NCBI GenBank assembly: GCA_002729525.1 | Contig: PBYI01000064.1 | Location: forward strand, 25,877-89,876 | Reading direction: 5' to 3' | DNA: 64,000 nucleotides | Source of the DNA: Nocardioides sp. | GTDB taxonomy: Bacteria > Actinomycetota > Actinomycetes > Propionibacteriales > Nocardioidaceae | Shown here: positions 49,686 through 58,698 of the stretch, piece by piece | How the letters are laid out: each line of letters opens with the position of its first letter | How positions within the stretch are numbered: position 1 is the first letter of the stretch | Notes under the pieces: generated by a model | Told to the model about the DNA's origin: nothing | Seen by the model: the letters and a program-made list of their open reading frames with translations, nothing else | Databases searched by the model: none | Position numbers and translations under genes: made by a program

Positions 49686-51188
49686 ATGACCACCACCGCG
49701 TCCACCGGCCAGCGCGAGCTCCTGCCCGCCGTCAGCGCGTTCCTCTCCTCGCCCCGTCAGCTGCTGATCGACGGCGAGTGGGTCGACGCCCTCGACGGGC
49801 GCACCTTCGGCACCGTCGACCCCGCCACCGAGGAGACCCTCGTCCAGGTCGCGCAGGCGTCGGCCGCCGACGTCGACCGCGCCGTCGCCTCGGCCCGCCG
49901 CGCGTTCGAGCACGGCTCGCCGTGGTCGCGGATGAGCCCGCGCGAGCGCTCGCACCTGCTGTGGCGCATCGGCGACATGATCGACGAGCGCTCCGAGGAG
50001 TTCGCCCAGCTGGAGTCGCTCGACAACGGCAAGAGCCTCGCCTCGGCCCGGGGAGACGTCGGCGTCGCCGCCGAGCTGTTCCGCTACTTCGCCGGCTGGG
50101 CCACCAAGATGGAGGGCACCTCCATCCCGATGTCGGTGCCGGGCAAGGAGTTCCACGCCTACCCCCGCCGCGAGCCGGTCGGTGTCGTCGCCGGCATCGT
50201 GCCGTGGAACTTCCCGCTCACCATGGCCTGCTTCAAGGTCATCCCGGCGATCACGGCCGGCAACACCGTGGTGCTCAAGCCGGCCGAGCAGACCCCGCTC
50301 ACCGCGCTGCGCCTCGGCGAGCTGCTGCTCGAGGCGGGCCTGCCCGCCGGCGTCGTCAACGTGCTGCCCGGATTCGGCGACACCGGCGCCGCGCTGGTCG
50401 ACCACCCCGACGTCGACAAGGTGGCCTTCACCGGGTCCACCGAGGTCGGCAAGAAGATCGCCGCCGGTGCCTCGCGCAACCTCAAGAAGGTCTCCCTCGA
50501 GCTCGGCGGCAAGGCGCCCAACATCGTCTTCGCCGACGCCGACCTCGACGCCGCCGTCGCGGGCGCCGCGCTGGCCGGCTACTTCAACGAGGGCCAGTGC
50601 TGCGTCAACGGCTCGCGCCTCTACGTCCAGCGCTCGGTCTTCGACCAGGTCGTCGAGGGCGTCGCGGCCGCAGCCCGGGCGATCACCGTCGGCGACGCGT
50701 TCGACCCGGCCACCACGATGGGCCCGCTGGTCTCCGCCGAGCAGCACCAGAAGGTGATGGGCTACGTCCGCGGCGCCATCGCCGACGGCGTCACCGTCAA
50801 CGCCGGCTCCGGCGACCCCGCCCGCGACCACGGGTACTTCTTCTCCCCGACGCTGCTCACCGGCGTCACCGAGGACATGGCCGTGCAGACCGACGAGATC
50901 TTCGGCCCGGTCATCACCGCGATCCCGTTCGACACCGAGGACGAGGTCGTCGCCGCGGCCAACAACACCGTCTACGGCCTCGCCGCCGGCGTGTGGTCGC
51001 GCGACCTGGGCACCGCCCACCGCGTGGGTGCCCGGCTGCGCGCGGGCACGGTGTGGCTCAACACCTGGCACGCCGACGACGTCACGCTGCCGCGCGGTGG
51101 CTACAAGCAGTCCGGCTGGGGTCGCGAGCTGGGGTCGTTCGGCCTCGACGACTACACCGAGCTGAAGACCGTCATCGCCGAGCTGTGA
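49686..51188 (+). CDS. NAD(P)-dependent aldehyde dehydrogenase
   Basis: A 500-residue ALDH-superfamily enzyme: PWNFPLTMACFKVIPAITAG, GSTEVGKKI cofactor loop, Glu272 (LELGGKAPNIV) and catalytic Cys306 (NEGQCCVNGSR), with the EIFGPVI stretch of the closing half. It would oxidise an aldehyde to an acid using NAD(P). ATG 49686 overlaps nothing upstream; an AGGAAGG lies about ten bases before it. Its stop overlaps the aldolase start. ALDH is not part of the classical KduI-KduD-KdgK-Eda route, so it likely handles an aldehyde, possibly the product of the copper oxidase (inference) or semialdehyde from another branch. Confidence 0.92.
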   Translation: MTTTASTGQRELLPAVSAFLSSPRQLLIDGEWVDALDGRTFGTVDPATEETLVQVAQASAADVDRAVASARRAFEHGSPWSRMSPRERSHLLWRIGDMIDERSEEFAQLESLDNGKSLASARGDVGVAAELFRYFAGWATKMEGTSIPMSVPGKEFHAYPRREPVGVVAGIVPWNFPLTMACFKVIPAITAGNTVVLKPAEQTPLTALRLGELLLEAGLPAGVVNVLPGFGDTGAALVDHPDVDKVAFTGSTEVGKKIAAGASRNLKKVSLELGGKAPNIVFADADLDAAVAGAALAGYFNEGQCCVNGSRLYVQRSVFDQVVEGVAAAARAITVGDAFDPATTMGPLVSAEQHQKVMGYVRGAIADGVTVNAGSGDPARDHGYFFSPTLLTGVTEDMAVQTDEIFGPVITAIPFDTEDEVVAAANNTVYGLAAGVWSRDLGTAHRVGARLRAGTVWLNTWHADDVTLPRGGYKQSGWGRELGSFGLDDYTELKTVIAEL

Positions 51189-51850
51189 TGACGCCCGACC
51201 GCGGTCCCGCGTCCGGTGCGGGCCACGGCCTGGGCCCGCACCGGGTCGTCCCCGTCGTCGTCCTCGACGACGTCGCCCGGGCCGACGACCTCGGTGCGGC
51301 CCTGGTGGCCGGCGGGCTGCTGCTGGCCGAGGTCACCTTCCGCACCCCGCACGCCGCGGACGTCGTACGCCGCCTCGCCGCGCGCGGCGACGTACGCGTC
51401 GGGGCGGGGACGGTGCTGACCGCCGCCCAGGTCGACGCCGCGCACGACGCGGGCGCGTCGTTCGTGGTGTCGCCGGGCCTCAGCACCGAGGTCGTCGAGC
51501 GCTGCCGTGCGCTCGACCTGCCGGTCCTACCCGGTGTCGCCACGGCGACGGAGGTGGTGGCGGCGCTGGCGCTCGGCCTGGACCACGTGAAGCTCTTCCC
51601 GGCCGAGGTCGTCGGCGGCACGCGTGCGGTCTCGGCGCTGTCCGCGGCGTTCCCGGGCCTGTCGTTCGTGCCGACCGGCGGGATCACCCTCGAGTCGCTC
51701 CCGGCCTACCTCGCCCACCCCGCGGTGGCGGCGGTCGGCGGCAGCTGGATGGTCGCGCCGGACCTACTCGCCGAGGGACGCTGGGAGGAGGTCGCGGCGC
51801 GCTGCGCCGGGGCGGTCGCGGTCGCGCCACCGCAGGGGGTGCCGGCGTGA
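51188..51850 (+). CDS. eda: 2-dehydro-3-deoxy-phosphogluconate aldolase
   Basis: A 220-residue class I aldolase of the KDPG/KHG family: VVPVVVLDD start, GLLLAEVTFRTPHAAD with the catalytic Glu region, GAGTVLTAAQVDAA, PGVATATEVVAAL, and Schiff-base Lys135 in DHVKLFPAE, followed by PTGGITLES. It splits KDPG to pyruvate and glyceraldehyde-3-phosphate. The ATG overlaps the ALDH stop. The kinase gene overlaps its own end, giving the compact eda-kdgK pair that completes the route from KDG. Confidence 0.93.
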   Translation: MTPDRGPASGAGHGLGPHRVVPVVVLDDVARADDLGAALVAGGLLLAEVTFRTPHAADVVRRLAARGDVRVGAGTVLTAAQVDAAHDAGASFVVSPGLSTEVVERCRALDLPVLPGVATATEVVAALALGLDHVKLFPAEVVGGTRAVSALSAAFPGLSFVPTGGITLESLPAYLAHPAVAAVGGSWMVAPDLLAEGRWEEVAARCAGAVAVAPPQGVPA

Positions 51851-52926
51851 TCGCGACCCGCCCGGCGGAGGAGTGCGACCTCGACGTCGTCGCCCTCGGC
51901 GAGGTGATGCTGCGTCTGGACCCGGGGGAGACCCGGATCCGGGCCGCCCGTCGCTTCGAGGCCTGGGAGGGCGGCGGGGAGTACAACGTCGCCCGCGGGC
52001 TGCGGTCGGTGTTCGGGCACCGGGCCGCCGTCGTGACCTCGCTCGTCGACAACGAGGTGGGCCGACTGGTGGAGCACCTCGTCCTCGGCGGCGGCGTCGA
52101 CACCTCGCTGGTGCGCTGGCTGCCCTTCGACGGCGTGGGCCGCGCGGCCCGCAACGGGCTCAACTTCACCGAGCGTGGCTTCGGCGTCCGGGGCGCCCTG
52201 GGCGTCTCCGACCGGGCGGGCACGGCCGCGTCGCTGATGGCTCCCGGGGACGTCGACTGGGACGACCTGTTCGGGCGCCGGGGCGTGCGCTGGCTGCACA
52301 CCGGCGGGGTCTTCGCGGGCCTCTCCGACGGCACGGCCGCGCTCGCGGCGGAGGCGATGGCGGCGGCCCGGCGGCACGGCACCGTCGTCTCCTACGACAC
52401 CAACTTCCGGCCCAGCCTGTGGGCGGGCCGGGGCGGCTCCGACCGCGCACGGGAGGTCAACGCCGGCCTCGCCGAGCACGTCGACGTGATGATCGGCCAC
52501 CCGGCCGACTTCACCGCGCCCGTGGCGGGCGAGCCGCCGCCCGACCGGTCCGGTGCCGGCTTCGCGGACGCCGTGGGGGTCGTCGCGGGGTCGGTGCCGG
52601 GCCTGGCGGTGGTGGCCACGCCGCTGCGCACGGTGCACGACGCCAACGACAACGACTGGTGCGGCACCGCCTGGTCGCGCGACGGCGGCGTGGTGCGCTC
52701 GGTCGCGCGCCCGCACCTCGACGTGCTGGACCGGGTGGGTGGCGGTGACGGCTTCGCCTCGGGTCTGGTGCACGGACTGCTCGCGGGCGGATCCGTGCCG
52801 TACGCCGTCGAGCTGGGGGCCGCGCACGGCGCCCTGGCCATGACCACCCCGGGCGACACCTCGATGGCCTCCGCGGCCGAGGTGCACGCCCTCGCCGGCG
52901 GGGGATCGGCCGCGGTACGCCGCTGA
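51847..52926 (+). CDS. kdgK: 2-keto-3-deoxygluconate kinase (PfkB family)
   Basis: A 359-residue ribokinase-fold enzyme: VVALGEVMLRLDPGE start, GGGEYNVARGL sugar-binding, SYDTNFRPSLWAG, and the PfkB signature DRVGGGDGFASGLVHG with the catalytic Asp. Length is slightly greater than the usual 310-340. The family and position fit KDG phosphorylation at the C6 hydroxyl, producing the aldolase substrate. GTG start overlaps the Eda stop. It is the last gene before the oxidase promoter, and no strong terminator separates them. Confidence 0.9.
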   Translation: MIATRPAEECDLDVVALGEVMLRLDPGETRIRAARRFEAWEGGGEYNVARGLRSVFGHRAAVVTSLVDNEVGRLVEHLVLGGGVDTSLVRWLPFDGVGRAARNGLNFTERGFGVRGALGVSDRAGTAASLMAPGDVDWDDLFGRRGVRWLHTGGVFAGLSDGTAALAAEAMAAARRHGTVVSYDTNFRPSLWAGRGGSDRAREVNAGLAEHVDVMIGHPADFTAPVAGEPPPDRSGAGFADAVGVVAGSVPGLAVVATPLRTVHDANDNDWCGTAWSRDGGVVRSVARPHLDVLDRVGGGDGFASGLVHGLLAGGSVPYAVELGAAHGALAMTTPGDTSMASAAEVHALAGGGSAAVRR

Positions 52927-52946
52927 CCCGCCCCCGCCTTGGTCGT

Positions 52947-52962
52947 GTTCACGTATGCGAAC
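52947..52962 (+). promoter_or_regulatory. 16-bp IclR-type operator, copy 3
   Basis: GTTCACGTATGCGAAC, an almost perfect palindrome (GTTC-n8-GAAC). It lies 30 bp upstream of copy 4, about three helical turns, and 38 bp upstream of the -35 box of the oxidase gene. Confidence 0.75.
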
Positions 52963-52976
52963 AGATAAGCGACAGC

Positions 52977-52992
52977 GTTCACAAATCGGGAC
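52977..52992 (+). promoter_or_regulatory. 16-bp IclR-type operator, copy 4
   Basis: GTTCACAAATCGGGAC, matching the consensus with one arm degenerate. It ends eight bases before the -35 box and is in phase with copy 3. Confidence 0.55.
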
Positions 52993-52999
52993 CAGGTTC

Positions 53000-53029
53000 T
53001 TGACGCTGGTGTGACGTGCGCCATACGTT
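53000..53029 (+). promoter_or_regulatory. Promoter of the ThuA-copper oxidase gene
   Basis: TTGACG (53000-53005), 18 bp, TACGTT (53024-53029). The -10 is identical to the -10 of the kdu promoter. The leader before ATG 53105 is about 70 bases with AAGGAG at the end. Confidence 0.65.
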
Positions 53030-53104
53030 CGAGCCGCCGGAAGTCCTGTCGCCCCGCTGCGGGCGCTCTCCCGGCCCATCTGGAACCGAGAGCCAAGGAG
53101 CCTC

Positions 53105-56100
53105 ATGAACGTGCTTCGCAGGTCTGTCCGCAGACGCCTGGCCGGCCGGTTACGCCGGTCGGCGGTGCAGTCCGTAGCCCTGGTCGCCGCCCTGGCCGTG
53201 GCGGTGCCGGCGGCCCAGACCGCCGTCGCCGCCCCGGCGTCGGCGGCCGTGGACGACGGGACCCTCCGGGTCCTCCTCTTCTACAAGCCGCAGTTCCACG
53301 CCTCGAACGTGCAGGCGCGGCAGGCGATCCGGGAGCTCGCCGACGAGCTGGGGACGCAGTACTCCCAGCCGGTGGAGATCCAGGAGACCGACGACCCGGC
53401 GGCCTTCACCCCGGAGAACCTCGCCACCAAGGACGCGCTGGTCTTCGCCCAGACCGGCGGCGTGCTGTTCGACGACGCCCAGCGCGCCGCGCTCGAGGAC
53501 TACATCCGCGACGGCGGCGGCTACCTCGGCATCCACTACGCCGGCTGGTCGGTCGGCCAGAGCGAGCACGACGTCAACCCGTTCTACGCACGCCTGGTCG
53601 GCGCCGCGTCCGAGGGGCACCCGGAGAACCCGGCCGTGCGCCCGGGACGGGTCGTCGTGAGCGACCCCGACAGCCCGCTCACCGACGGCATCCCGGCGGA
53701 GTTCACCCGCAGCGACGAGTGGTACGACTGGATCGTCAACCCGGCGCCGGACGTGCACACGCTCCTGGAGGCCGACGAGTCGTCGTACGGCATGGGCCGC
53801 CAGGGCAGCTCGCACCCGATCACCTGGTGCCAGGAGATCGACTCCGGTCGCTCCTGGTACTCCGGCATGGGCCACGAGGGCACGGCGTACTCCGAGGACG
53901 TCATCCGCACCCAGCTGCGCAACGGCCTGGCGTACGTCGCCGGCCTGCTGCCCGCGGACTGCTCGCCGCCGGCGAAGGAGACCGCCGGTGCCTGGAGCGG
54001 CGTCACGCCGTGGCCGCTCGTGCCGATCAACATGGCGCTCACCAGCGACGGCACCGTGCAGTCGTTCGGCAGCGTGGGCGGCTGGGGCAGCGACCCCACG
54101 CCGTTCGACTGGACCGGCAACAGCTCGGTGACCCAGGGCGGCCAGACCGAGATCGACATCTGGGACCCCGCCACCGAGCGGACCCTGGCCAACCTGCGCG
54201 ACGGCATCGTGCCCAACACGACGTACACCGACCTGTTCTGCTCCATGCAGGTCCAGAACCCGCTGCGCGGCGCGACGATGACGGTCGGCGGTGACGACGG
54301 CCTCGGCGGCAACGCCCCGAACGACGCCGCCATCGGCGTCACGAGCTACACCACCAACAACGGCCTCCAGACCGAGGCGCCGATGCACTACCCGCGGTGG
54401 TACCCGACCGGCACGACCATGCCGAACGGCGACATCGTGGTGCAGGGCGGCAGCCTCAAGGGCGGCCCGGGCGGTCCCGGCGTCACGGTGCCGGAGATCT
54501 ACACGCCCGACGAGGGCACCGGCTGGACGCTCCTCGACGGCGCCGACAGCGACGTCGCCTACAGCAACGGCGGCGGCGTCGACGAGAACCGCTGGTGGTA
54601 CCCGCGCGCCTTCGTGGTGCCCGGCACCGGACAGCTGTTCAACGTCACCGGCACCCAGATGTACGAGCTCGACCCGTACGGCAACGACGGCGAGGGCGAG
54701 CTGACCCTGCGCGGCACCCTGCCCGCGGGCATCGCCGACCAGGGCGGCCTCGGCAACCCGGTGGGCGCGACCTCGACGGCCGCGATGTACCGACCCGGCA
54801 AGATCCTGCAGGTCGGTGGCGGCTGGTGGGCCAACGGCGGCGGTCCCGCCGGCGCCCGCGCCGGCTTCACGATCGACCTCACCACCCCGGGCGGCACCGC
54901 CGACCCGGTGATCGAGGCGACCGAGCCGATGACCCACGGCCGGCACTGGTCGACGTCGACGATCCTGCCCGACGGCGACGTCCTCGTCACCGGCGGCAGC
55001 CGCGACAACAACGGCAACGGCGGCTACGTCACCAACGCCGAGGTCTGGAACCCCGACAGCGGCGAGTGGACCGAGGTCGAGGTGCCGCACGAGCACGCCC
55101 GGCTCTACCACTCCACCGCCCTGCTGCTGCCCGACGGCCGCGTCATGGTCGGCGGCGGCGGCACGCCGGGTCCGCGCAACTACACCGACGTCGAGTACTA
55201 CTCGCCGTCCTACCTGTACGACGGCGACGAGCTCGCCGAGCGTCCGGAGATCACCGACGCCCCCGACCGCATCGGGTACGCCGGCACCTTCGACGTGGCG
55301 ACCGCCGCCGACGTGTCCCGGGTGACCCTCGTGCGCAACGGCTCGGTCACCCACGGGTTCAACAACGACCAGGGTTTCCAGGACCTGGAGTTCACCCAGG
55401 ACGGCGGCACGCTGAGCGTCACGGCCCCCGAGGACGGCACCTACGCCACCCCGGGCACCTACATGCTCTTCGTGTTCGACGAGTCCGGCACGCCCTCGGT
55501 GGCGAGCCTGCTCGACATCGACCCGGGCGTGCAGATGGACCAGCGGACCCCGTCGGTCGTCGACCAGTTCGAGTACCCCCGGCTCCCCGTCGACTGGCGT
55601 GGCGGCAACCCCGCCCAGGTCGTCGACGTCGCCGCGGGCAACGGCCGGATGTCGCCCTGGAGCGTCACCGACGCCGTGCAGCTCGTCCGGGGCACCGGTC
55701 CCGGCCAGGGCGGCCTCGGCCTGGCCGGGCACCAGCTCTCGCTGGGTGACTCCGGCAGCCTCGAGCGCCGGCTCACCGGTCTCGACGCGGGTCGGGAGTA
55801 CCGGGTCTCGCTGCGCTACGCACGTGACGCCCGGGACGCCGCCGGGGAGGGTGACGCCACCGCGACGCTCTCCGTGGGCGACCTGGAGAGCACGCTGACG
55901 GCCACCACGGCGACCTCGTCGGCGGCCGACGGCGACCGGGTCACGTACGCGACGTACGTCGACACGTTCACCGCCTCGGGACGGTCCGAGACCCTGCGCC
56001 TCGCGGCACCGGGCTCGGGCGCCGGGATGATGGTCGACGACCTCGTGGTCATCGGCGTCGACCCGGGTGTCTCCGACGTCGACGTGCACTACCGGCTCGA

Positions 56101-58591
56101 CGAAGGCAGCGGCTCGACCGCGGCCAACGCGGGCACCGACGCCACGGTCGGGGACGCCGTCCTCACCGGTGCGACGGGGTGGTCCGACGACGGCGTGCAC
56201 GGCGGCTCGCTCGACCTGGTGGGCGGCGACAACTCCAACGCCGTCGACCTGCCCGACGACCTCCTGCTCGGCGTGGACGACTTCACCACGTCGTTCTGGG
56301 TGCGTCCCGACGCCCTCGCCAACTGGAACGGCCTGTTCCACCTCGGCACCGGCCTCGGCGGCGCCGGCGGGTTCTTCCAGATCCAGACCAGCACCCAGGC
56401 GGCCGGCAACACCGGCCTCGCGGCCACCTTCAAGGTCGCCGGCCAGCCGCTGGAGGAGCGGGTCTACGCCAGCCCCACCCAGGACCTCACGGTCGGGGAG
56501 TGGAACCACGTGGCGTTCACCCGCGAGGGCGCGACCGGCACGCTGTTCCTCAACGGCGAGCCGATCGCCAGCCGTGACGACCTGACGATCGCGCTGAGCG
56601 ACATCGGGTCGACCGAGAACAACTGGCTGGGGCGCAACGGCTTCCCCGACCCGTCGTTCGACGGCCTGATGGACGAGGTCCGCGTCTACGACTCGCCGCT
56701 GAGCGCGTCCGACGTCGCGGCCCTGTACGCCGACGGCACGGCCCTGCGCACCACGACGACGGTCACGGCCGACCCGGCCTCCCCGTCGCCGTTCGCGGAG
56801 CCGGTGTCGTTCACCGCGTCGGTCGAGTCCGAGGGCGGCGCCCCCGCCGAGGGCTCGGCGACGCTGTGGGTCGACGGCTCGTCCGTGGGCGCTCCCGCCG
56901 ACCTCGTCGACGGGGCGGTGACCTTCCCGGAGGAGACGCTCAACCGCGGTGCGCACGACGTCGAGGTCCGGTTCGCCGGGGCCGACGGCTGGCGCGACTC
57001 CACCGGCACCCTCGAGCACGCCGTCGAGGGTCCGCCGCCGGGCTCGGGCACGCCGATCCGCTACACCTTCGACGAGGGCTCGGGCACCGAGGCCGCCAAC
57101 ACCGGGCTCGACCAGTCCATCGGTGCGGCGACCCTCACCGGCGACGCCGGCTGGACCGACGAGGGACGCTTCGGCGCCGCTCTCTCGCTCCCCGGTGGCG
57201 GCGGTGGCTCCGGCAACCAGGTGGAGCTGCCCGACGACATCCAGGCCGGCATGGACGACGAGTTCTCCGTGTCGATCTGGGCCCGCCCCGACGTGCTCCC
57301 GAACTGGGTGCCGCTGGTGCAGGTCGGCAGCAGCACCGACACGTTCTTCCTGCTGCAGTCCAACACCCAGGCCGGCGGCCCCACCGGGTTCGCCGCGACG
57401 TTCAAGGCGCCGGGCAACCCGACGCAGGAGCGGCTGACCCTGGGTGACGACATCCCGCTGGACGAGTGGACCCACATCGTCTACACGCACAGCGGGACGA
57501 CCGGGAAGATCTACTTCGACGGCGAGCTCCAGGCCACCCGCACCGACTTCACCCTCGACATGGGTGACGTGGGCGTGGGCGGCAGCACCACCGCGAACCT
57601 CCTCGGTGGCACGAGCTGGCCCGACGGCCGCTTCGACGGGCTCCTCGACGACTTCCAGATGTTCGGCTACGCGCTGACGCCGGAGCAGGTCGACGAGCTG
57701 TTCGCCGGACCGGTCGAGGAGAACACCGCCCCGGTGGGTGCCGACGACGCCTACGACACCGACTTCGGTGCCGTCCTCGTCGTCGACGCCCCGGGCGTGC
57801 TGGGCAACGACACCGACGACGACGGTGACGACCTCACGGCCACCGGTGCCACCCAGCCCGCGCACGGCAGCGTCGAGCTGGCCGCGGACGGGTCGTTCAC
57901 CTACACGCCGGAGGCCGGCTTCTCCGGTGACGACACCTTCACCTACACCGCCGACGACGGCACGGACGTGTCCGAGCCGGTGACGGTGACGGTGACGGTC
58001 GGGGAGGAGCCCGGTCCGGACGCCACCTCCGTGAGCGCCCGGGCGCAGGTCTTCACCTACGGCGCGCAGGGTCGGGTCCGGGTGCAGGTCGACCCGGCCG
58101 ACGCCACCGGCGACGTGGTGGTCCGGGCGGGTGACCGCACCCTCGGGTCGGCCACGCTCGCCGACGGCGGCGCCACCGTCGTGCTGCGGGCGCGGACCCT
58201 CACCCCGGGCCGGCACGTGCTGACCGTCCTGTACGGCGGCGACGAGACCCACGCGGGCTCGTCGACGACCGTGCCGGTCGCGGTCCGCAAGGCCGCCGCC
58301 CGGATGGTGCTGCGCACGCCCGGCTCGGTCGCGAAGGGCACGCGCGTGAAGGTGCGCGCCGTGCTGCGGGCGCCGCGTCAGGTGCCGGTGACCGGCCGCG
58401 TGCGGATCGTGGTCCGCGGGGGTGTCAAGGGCCGCGTCGTGCGCACCGTACGGGTGCGTGGCGGCAAGGTCGTGACGCGTCTGCCCCGGGCCGCGCGCCC
58501 GGGCCGGATGAAGATCCGGGCGGTCTACCTCGGTAGCCGCCTCGTCACCCGCACCGCGGACACCGCCGTGGTGAAGGTGCGCCGCCGCTAG
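53105..58591 (+). CDS. Secreted ThuA / copper-radical-oxidase / LamG fusion protein
   Basis: An 1828-residue exported protein. Residues 1-47: signal peptide. About 54-285: ThuA-like domain (GGGYLGIHYAGW, HPITWCQEIDSGRSWYSGMG). About 295-770: seven-bladed galactose/glyoxal-oxidase propeller plus the DUF1929 early-set domain. The copper-radical set is complete: Cys379 (DLFCSMQ) and Tyr433 (RWYPTGT) to make the Cys-Tyr cofactor, Tyr668-His669 (RLYHSTA) and His750 (SVTHGFN). Next: jelly-roll module (818-982), LamG (990-1215), Ig-like (1219-1310), LamG (1317-1535), VCBS/cadherin-like (1542-1635) and an Ig-like basic tail (to 1828). ATG 53105 has AAGGAG. No sortase motif, so it is released or bound by its tail. 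Oxidises an unknown alcohol or aldehyde with O2 to give H2O2 (inferred from motifs). Confidence 0.86.
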   Translation: MNVLRRSVRRRLAGRLRRSAVQSVALVAALAVAVPAAQTAVAAPASAAVDDGTLRVLLFYKPQFHASNVQARQAIRELADELGTQYSQPVEIQETDDPAAFTPENLATKDALVFAQTGGVLFDDAQRAALEDYIRDGGGYLGIHYAGWSVGQSEHDVNPFYARLVGAASEGHPENPAVRPGRVVVSDPDSPLTDGIPAEFTRSDEWYDWIVNPAPDVHTLLEADESSYGMGRQGSSHPITWCQEIDSGRSWYSGMGHEGTAYSEDVIRTQLRNGLAYVAGLLPADCSPPAKETAGAWSGVTPWPLVPINMALTSDGTVQSFGSVGGWGSDPTPFDWTGNSSVTQGGQTEIDIWDPATERTLANLRDGIVPNTTYTDLFCSMQVQNPLRGATMTVGGDDGLGGNAPNDAAIGVTSYTTNNGLQTEAPMHYPRWYPTGTTMPNGDIVVQGGSLKGGPGGPGVTVPEIYTPDEGTGWTLLDGADSDVAYSNGGGVDENRWWYPRAFVVPGTGQLFNVTGTQMYELDPYGNDGEGELTLRGTLPAGIADQGGLGNPVGATSTAAMYRPGKILQVGGGWWANGGGPAGARAGFTIDLTTPGGTADPVIEATEPMTHGRHWSTSTILPDGDVLVTGGSRDNNGNGGYVTNAEVWNPDSGEWTEVEVPHEHARLYHSTALLLPDGRVMVGGGGTPGPRNYTDVEYYSPSYLYDGDELAERPEITDAPDRIGYAGTFDVATAADVSRVTLVRNGSVTHGFNNDQGFQDLEFTQDGGTLSVTAPEDGTYATPGTYMLFVFDESGTPSVASLLDIDPGVQMDQRTPSVVDQFEYPRLPVDWRGGNPAQVVDVAAGNGRMSPWSVTDAVQLVRGTGPGQGGLGLAGHQLSLGDSGSLERRLTGLDAGREYRVSLRYARDARDAAGEGDATATLSVGDLESTLTATTATSSAADGDRVTYATYVDTFTASGRSETLRLAAPGSGAGMMVDDLVVIGVDPGVSDVDVHYRLDEGSGSTAANAGTDATVGDAVLTGATGWSDDGVHGGSLDLVGGDNSNAVDLPDDLLLGVDDFTTSFWVRPDALANWNGLFHLGTGLGGAGGFFQIQTSTQAAGNTGLAATFKVAGQPLEERVYASPTQDLTVGEWNHVAFTREGATGTLFLNGEPIASRDDLTIALSDIGSTENNWLGRNGFPDPSFDGLMDEVRVYDSPLSASDVAALYADGTALRTTTTVTADPASPSPFAEPVSFTASVESEGGAPAEGSATLWVDGSSVGAPADLVDGAVTFPEETLNRGAHDVEVRFAGADGWRDSTGTLEHAVEGPPPGSGTPIRYTFDEGSGTEAANTGLDQSIGAATLTGDAGWTDEGRFGAALSLPGGGGGSGNQVELPDDIQAGMDDEFSVSIWARPDVLPNWVPLVQVGSSTDTFFLLQSNTQAGGPTGFAATFKAPGNPTQERLTLGDDIPLDEWTHIVYTHSGTTGKIYFDGELQATRTDFTLDMGDVGVGGSTTANLLGGTSWPDGRFDGLLDDFQMFGYALTPEQVDELFAGPVEENTAPVGADDAYDTDFGAVLVVDAPGVLGNDTDDDGDDLTATGATQPAHGSVELAADGSFTYTPEAGFSGDDTFTYTADDGTDVSEPVTVTVTVGEEPGPDATSVSARAQVFTYGAQGRVRVQVDPADATGDVVVRAGDRTLGSATLADGGATVVLRARTLTPGRHVLTVLYGGDETHAGSSTTVPVAVRKAAARMVLRTPGSVAKGTRVKVRAVLRAPRQVPVTGRVRIVVRGGVKGRVVRTVRVRGGKVVTRLPRAARPGRMKIRAVYLGSRLVTRTADTAVVKVRRR

Positions 58592-58605
58592 TCGGAGGAC
58601 ACACA

Positions 58606-58640
58606 GAACGGGCCCGGGGAGGATCTCCCCGGGCCCGTTC
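58606..58640. terminator. Strong bidirectional terminator after the oxidase gene
   Basis: A perfect 16-bp stem (GAACGGGCCCGGGGAG and its complement) with a GAT loop, 14 bp after the stop. It also faces the convergent tautomerase transcript. Confidence 0.85.
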
Positions 58641-58653
58641 CGTCGTACGACGA

Positions 58654-58693
58654 CCGCGCCGCGCGCCGGTGGTGGACCCGCCGCGCGGCGCGG
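58654..58693 (-). terminator. Second terminator hairpin, tautomerase side
   Basis: CCGCGCCGCGCG and CGCGCGGCGCGG form a 12-bp stem with a 16-base loop just 5 bp after the tautomerase stop on the minus strand. Confidence 0.6.
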
Positions 58694-58698
58694 AGCTC

